Assembly: GCA_016125085.1 (NCBI GenBank)
Contig: WGMM01000018.1
Coordinates: forward strand, 150,239-214,238
From: a bacterium
GTDB taxonomy: Bacteria; Planctomycetota; Planctomycetia; Isosphaerales; Isosphaeraceae
Reading direction: 5' to 3'
Length of the DNA: 64,000 nt
In this document: positions 61,238 to 64,000 of the stretch, piece after piece
Layout of the letters: each line of letters opens with the position of its first letter
How positions within the stretch are numbered: position 1 is the stretch's first letter
Made by a program: the position numbers and the translations under genes
Notes under the pieces: model-generated
Told to the model about the DNA's origin: nothing
Databases searched by the model: none
The model's input: only the letters and a program-made list of their open reading frames with translations

Positions 61238-64000
61238 ATGGCGACGCACGACCCACAGCAGGCAACCCCGCGCGGGCGGATGCTCGAATATGCCGAATTC
61301 GTCGAAGACCAGGTCGCCCGCGCCTGTGCCCGGATCAAAAACAACGACATGTTCCGGGCCACCCTTTGGCTTGTGACGGTCGGGCTGGCCGTGCTGTTTC
61401 TGGAAATCGTGCTCGACCACACCGTCGAGCTGCCGCTGGTCGCGCGCCGCACCGTGCTTTATGGCGGTCTCCTGGCCGGGGCTGTTTATGCCGGCCTGCG
61501 GATCGTGCGGCCGATGTTCCTGCGGGTGAACGACCTTTACGCCGCCAAGTCGATCGAATCGGTCGACCCGCACTTCAAGAACAGCCTGATCAACTATCTG
61601 CGGCTGCGGGAAGATGCGGACAAGATCCCGCCCTCGGTTCTGAAATCGATCGAAGCGCGGGCCGTGAACGACCTGACGGCCGTGAACGTGGACGATGTCG
61701 TCGATCCCTCCCCTGTGACGCAGCTCAGTTACGCCCTGGCGGCGATCGTCGTCGGCCTGTGCCTGTATTCGTGGATCACGCCCAAGAATATCTGGGATTC
61801 GGCCCGGCGGGCTTTTCTTGCCGATGTCGCCCGGCCGACCAATACGCGGTTCGCCAACGTGAGCCCGGGCGAAGACCCTGACGCCCCGAAGGTGATCACC
61901 GGCCTGCCCGTGAATTTCAGCGTGGAAACGCTCGGCGCCCAGCCCGACACGGTGACGCTCTTCACCAGCCGCGACGGCGGCAAGAGCTTCGCCGAGACTC
62001 CGATGGCCAAGGGGCGTTCGTTCGCCGATCCGTGGACGGTGACGATCGAAAAGGCCCCTGGCGAGATGCTCTATTACATGGCCGGCGGCGACGGCCGCAC
62101 GCGATCTTACGAGCTGAAAGCTTTACCCGTGGCTCTCGTGGAGAGCGTCACGCTGGACTTCGAATTCCCTGCCTACGCCAAGGCTCCGCGGCGTGAAGGC
62201 GTCACCGACGGCAATGTGGAAGCCCTGCAGGGCACGCGTGTGACGGTGACGGCCGTGACCAATCAGCCGGCACGGTCGGGCCTGCTCGATTTCGGCCCCC
62301 GGCCGCCGGTGACGCTGGTGCCGCTGCCGGGTGAACCGCGCAAGCTGAAGGGCACGTTCGTGGTCGAGGCGAATGGGCAATACTCGGTGCGTTTCAACAC
62401 AGTCGACGGGCAGACGAATCCGGAGCCTGTGCTATACGACATTCGAGTCGTGAAGGACGTCCCGCCCACGGCCCGGTTCATCCGGCCCGAAACGCCGACC
62501 CAGCGGCCGGCGAACGCCCGGGTTCCGCTCGTGATCGAAGCGACGGACGATTTCGGCATCACTTCCGCGCAGCTTCATGTTTACAAGGGCGGCGAGATTC
62601 TTCAGCAGGCCGTCGAACTGATCGACCCGAAATCCAAAGAAGCTCTGAAGCAGATTCAGACGACGATCGCCCTGGATTTGAAGCCCCTGAGCCTGCGCGA
62701 CGGTGACCGGATCCAATACTGGCTGACGCTGAAGGACAACTGCGAACTCCAGACGAACCGGTTCGAAACGGCGAAGCAGGAGATCGTGATCCAGCCGCCC
62801 GTGACCGAGCCGGAACGGGACCAGCTAGCCCAGAACGAAATGGCCCAGGCCAAGGAAGAGCTTGGCCAGCAGGAACCTCAGCCGGAAGACCAGCCTGGCC
62901 AGCAGGGGCAGGATTCGCAGACCGGCGAAGGCCAGAAGGGGCAGGAAAAGCAGGGCGAAAACCAGTCGAAGGACCAGCAACGGTCGAGCGAGGACCAGAA
63001 GAAGAACGATCAGGGCAAGCAGGGCCAGGGCAAGTCGGGCCAGGGGAACGAATCCGAATCGGCCGAGCCGGGCGACAATGCCAAATCTGGCGGCCCGCAA
63101 GGCAAGGGGCAACAGAAGCCGAGCGACGGATCGGCCAAGGGCAAGAACGATCCCGGCAAGGGCCAGTCAGGCCAGGGTGGCGAGAATTCGAAAGATGGCC
63201 GCCAGCCTCAGGGCAAGCCGGGCGAGCGGAATCAGGGCCAGGGCGGAGATAATTCGGAGTCGAAGTCCGAACCGGGCAAAAACGCTCCGAAAGACGCTTC
63301 GAAGCAGGACCAGCAAAATTCCGAACGCACCGGCGAGCAGGAAAAGAAGGGCCAGCAGGGGCGAGACGGCAATCGCGAACAGGGCAAGAATTCGACGGGC
63401 GAGCGCCCCCCCGGCGGAGAGGAAACCGGCAAGGCGGAACCTGGCCGCAAGCCGGACGCGACGGAGCGCTCGACCGAGAAATCAGGCGAACGTTCGAAGG
63501 GAGATCAGGAGAAGTCGAACCGGCCGGAGCCCGGCGATCAGTCGAAGGGCCAGCAGGGCGAATCTGGTCAGGACAAATCGTCTGAAAAGTCGAAATCCGG
63601 CGAACGGAAAGATGGTCAGCCGGGAGCGAACGAGAAAGGCGAGGCTGGTGAGAAGGGCGAGCCCGATGGCCTGCCGAAGGGCGAACCCGAAAAGGGCGAG
63701 CCCAACGAAAATGCCCGGCAGCGATCGCTGGACGAACTGACGAAACAGGATCGGGAAAAGCTCGATCGACTGCGGAAAGCCCTTGGCATGGACGATCAGC
63801 CCAAACCTGAAGACGGTCAGCCGGGTCAGGGCGAAGAAAATCCGGCCGGCTATCAGGCGAAGTCGGACGATCAGCGAAAAGGCGAGCGCTCGAAATCGGG
63901 CGGTCAGGACAAGGGCGATCAGTCGAAGTCAGGTGGCCAGGAGAAGGGTGAAGCTGGTCAGGACAAGGGCGATCAGTCGAAGTCAGGTGGCCAGGAGAAG
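61238..64000 (+). CDS. DUF4175-like membrane protein with long hydrophilic repetitive tail (3' end outside window)
   Basis: At least 921 codons, open to the right edge of the window. Three N-terminal TM helices (about 41-60, 72-90, 164-181) are followed by an extracytoplasmic beta-rich part to ~525 with Ig-like segments (e.g. VPLVIEATDDFGITSAQLHVYKGG) and then, from about residue 528, a Gln/Lys/Gly/Glu/Asp/Ser-rich low-complexity tail. At the end, an 18-residue unit (GQDKGDQSKSGGQEKGEA) recurs exactly in DNA with a 54-bp period (63902-63946 and 63956-64000). The layout resembles planctomycete DUF4175-type proteins, which often accompany MoxR/vWA genes that may lie beyond the window. Function unknown. 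Confidence 0.7.
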   Translation, partial: MATHDPQQATPRGRMLEYAEFVEDQVARACARIKNNDMFRATLWLVTVGLAVLFLEIVLDHTVELPLVARRTVLYGGLLAGAVYAGLRIVRPMFLRVNDLYAAKSIESVDPHFKNSLINYLRLREDADKIPPSVLKSIEARAVNDLTAVNVDDVVDPSPVTQLSYALAAIVVGLCLYSWITPKNIWDSARRAFLADVARPTNTRFANVSPGEDPDAPKVITGLPVNFSVETLGAQPDTVTLFTSRDGGKSFAETPMAKGRSFADPWTVTIEKAPGEMLYYMAGGDGRTRSYELKALPVALVESVTLDFEFPAYAKAPRREGVTDGNVEALQGTRVTVTAVTNQPARSGLLDFGPRPPVTLVPLPGEPRKLKGTFVVEANGQYSVRFNTVDGQTNPEPVLYDIRVVKDVPPTARFIRPETPTQRPANARVPLVIEATDDFGITSAQLHVYKGGEILQQAVELIDPKSKEALKQIQTTIALDLKPLSLRDGDRIQYWLTLKDNCELQTNRFETAKQEIVIQPPVTEPERDQLAQNEMAQAKEELGQQEPQPEDQPGQQGQDSQTGEGQKGQEKQGENQSKDQQRSSEDQKKNDQGKQGQGKSGQGNESESAEPGDNAKSGGPQGKGQQKPSDGSAKGKNDPGKGQSGQGGENSKDGRQPQGKPGERNQGQGGDNSESKSEPGKNAPKDASKQDQQNSERTGEQEKKGQQGRDGNREQGKNSTGERPPGGEETGKAEPGRKPDATERSTEKSGERSKGDQEKSNRPEPGDQSKGQQGESGQDKSSEKSKSGERKDGQPGANEKGEAGEKGEPDGLPKGEPEKGEPNENARQRSLDELTKQDREKLDRLRKALGMDDQPKPEDGQPGQGEENPAGYQAKSDDQRKGERSKSGGQDKGDQSKSGGQEKGEAGQDKGDQSKSGGQEK
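63902..64000 (+). repeat. 54-bp coding tandem repeat at the window edge
   Basis: Two 45-bp identical blocks (start 63902 and 63956), part of a 54-bp period within the repetitive tail of the DUF4175-like gene. The array may continue beyond 64000. Confidence 0.75.

Noticed and set aside
62862..63740. Arg/Ser/Ala-rich plus-strand frame inside the DUF4175-like gene
   Set aside because: It is a frame-shifted reading of the repetitive Gln/Lys tail and has no independent start signal.

Overview
This window looks like a chromosomal segment of a planctomycete, probably near Gemmata/Zavarzinella/Tuwongella (Gemmataceae-like). That is an inference. The evidence is a GC-rich sequence (about 60% by eye), a giant secreted protein with the planctomycetal N-terminal 'LExLDRR' anchor-type signal, DUF4159 and squalene-cyclase-like toroid proteins, an FG-GAP secreted protein, a ceramidase-like protein, a Ser/Thr kinase, an extended ribosomal protein L28, and intergenic copies of a 'ccggaagcgtaagcgac' repeat. 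I saw no phage, IS element, CRISPR array, tRNA or rRNA.

Layout. 1-7.1 kb: a partial hypothetical gene, a c-type cytochrome, a minus-strand group proC / guaA / SDR oxidoreductase / sugar isomerase, and a divergent rpmF-rpmB pair ending in a terminator. 7-15 kb: an ATC-hydrolase-like protein, conserved hypotheticals, a 1297-aa beta-helix exoprotein and a polytopic membrane protein. 15-20 kb: an aminotransferase divergent from metK, a duplicated metK 3' end and terminator, and a DEAD-box helicase. 20-29 kb: secreted FG-GAP and GH32-like proteins, an SRPBCC protein, a proline-rich exoprotein, DUF2007 plus a glycosyltransferase, and a lipase. 29-37 kb: secreted hypothetical and toroid-DUF4159 proteins, a 2-hydroxyacid dehydrogenase, an HtrA-type protease and a TIGR01777 epimerase. 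37-41 kb: a hydrolase / methyltransferase / GH3 cluster. 41-47 kb: recA, a Ser/Thr kinase, an acyl-CoA dehydrogenase, a SnoaL-like protein, a cysteine-free IscA-like protein and a hydrolase pseudogene. 47-54 kb: three transporter-like membrane proteins, a DUF4349 lipoprotein and a GspF-like protein. 55-64 kb: a STAS/EF-Tu-like fusion, a ceramidase, an ECF sigma operon, an M48 membrane protease and the 5' part of a DUF4175-like protein with a repetitive hydrophilic tail that leaves the window.

How the genes work together. Housekeeping functions (guaA, proC, metK, recA, rpmF, rpmB, helicase) are interspersed with envelope and extracellular functions. Several intergenic regions carry good sigma-70-like -35/-10 pairs with 16-18 bp spacing. 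Most gene starts have a recognisable GGAG/AAGGA ribosome binding site, and several genes use GTG. The strongest candidates for undescribed biology are the STAS plus degenerate EF-Tu-like protein at 55 kb, the four-copy module framing the beta-helix exoprotein at 8.7-12.6 kb, the cysteine-free IscA-like protein at 46 kb, and the GH3 cluster at 37.7-40.9 kb. All domain calls were made by eye from motifs; no database search was run.
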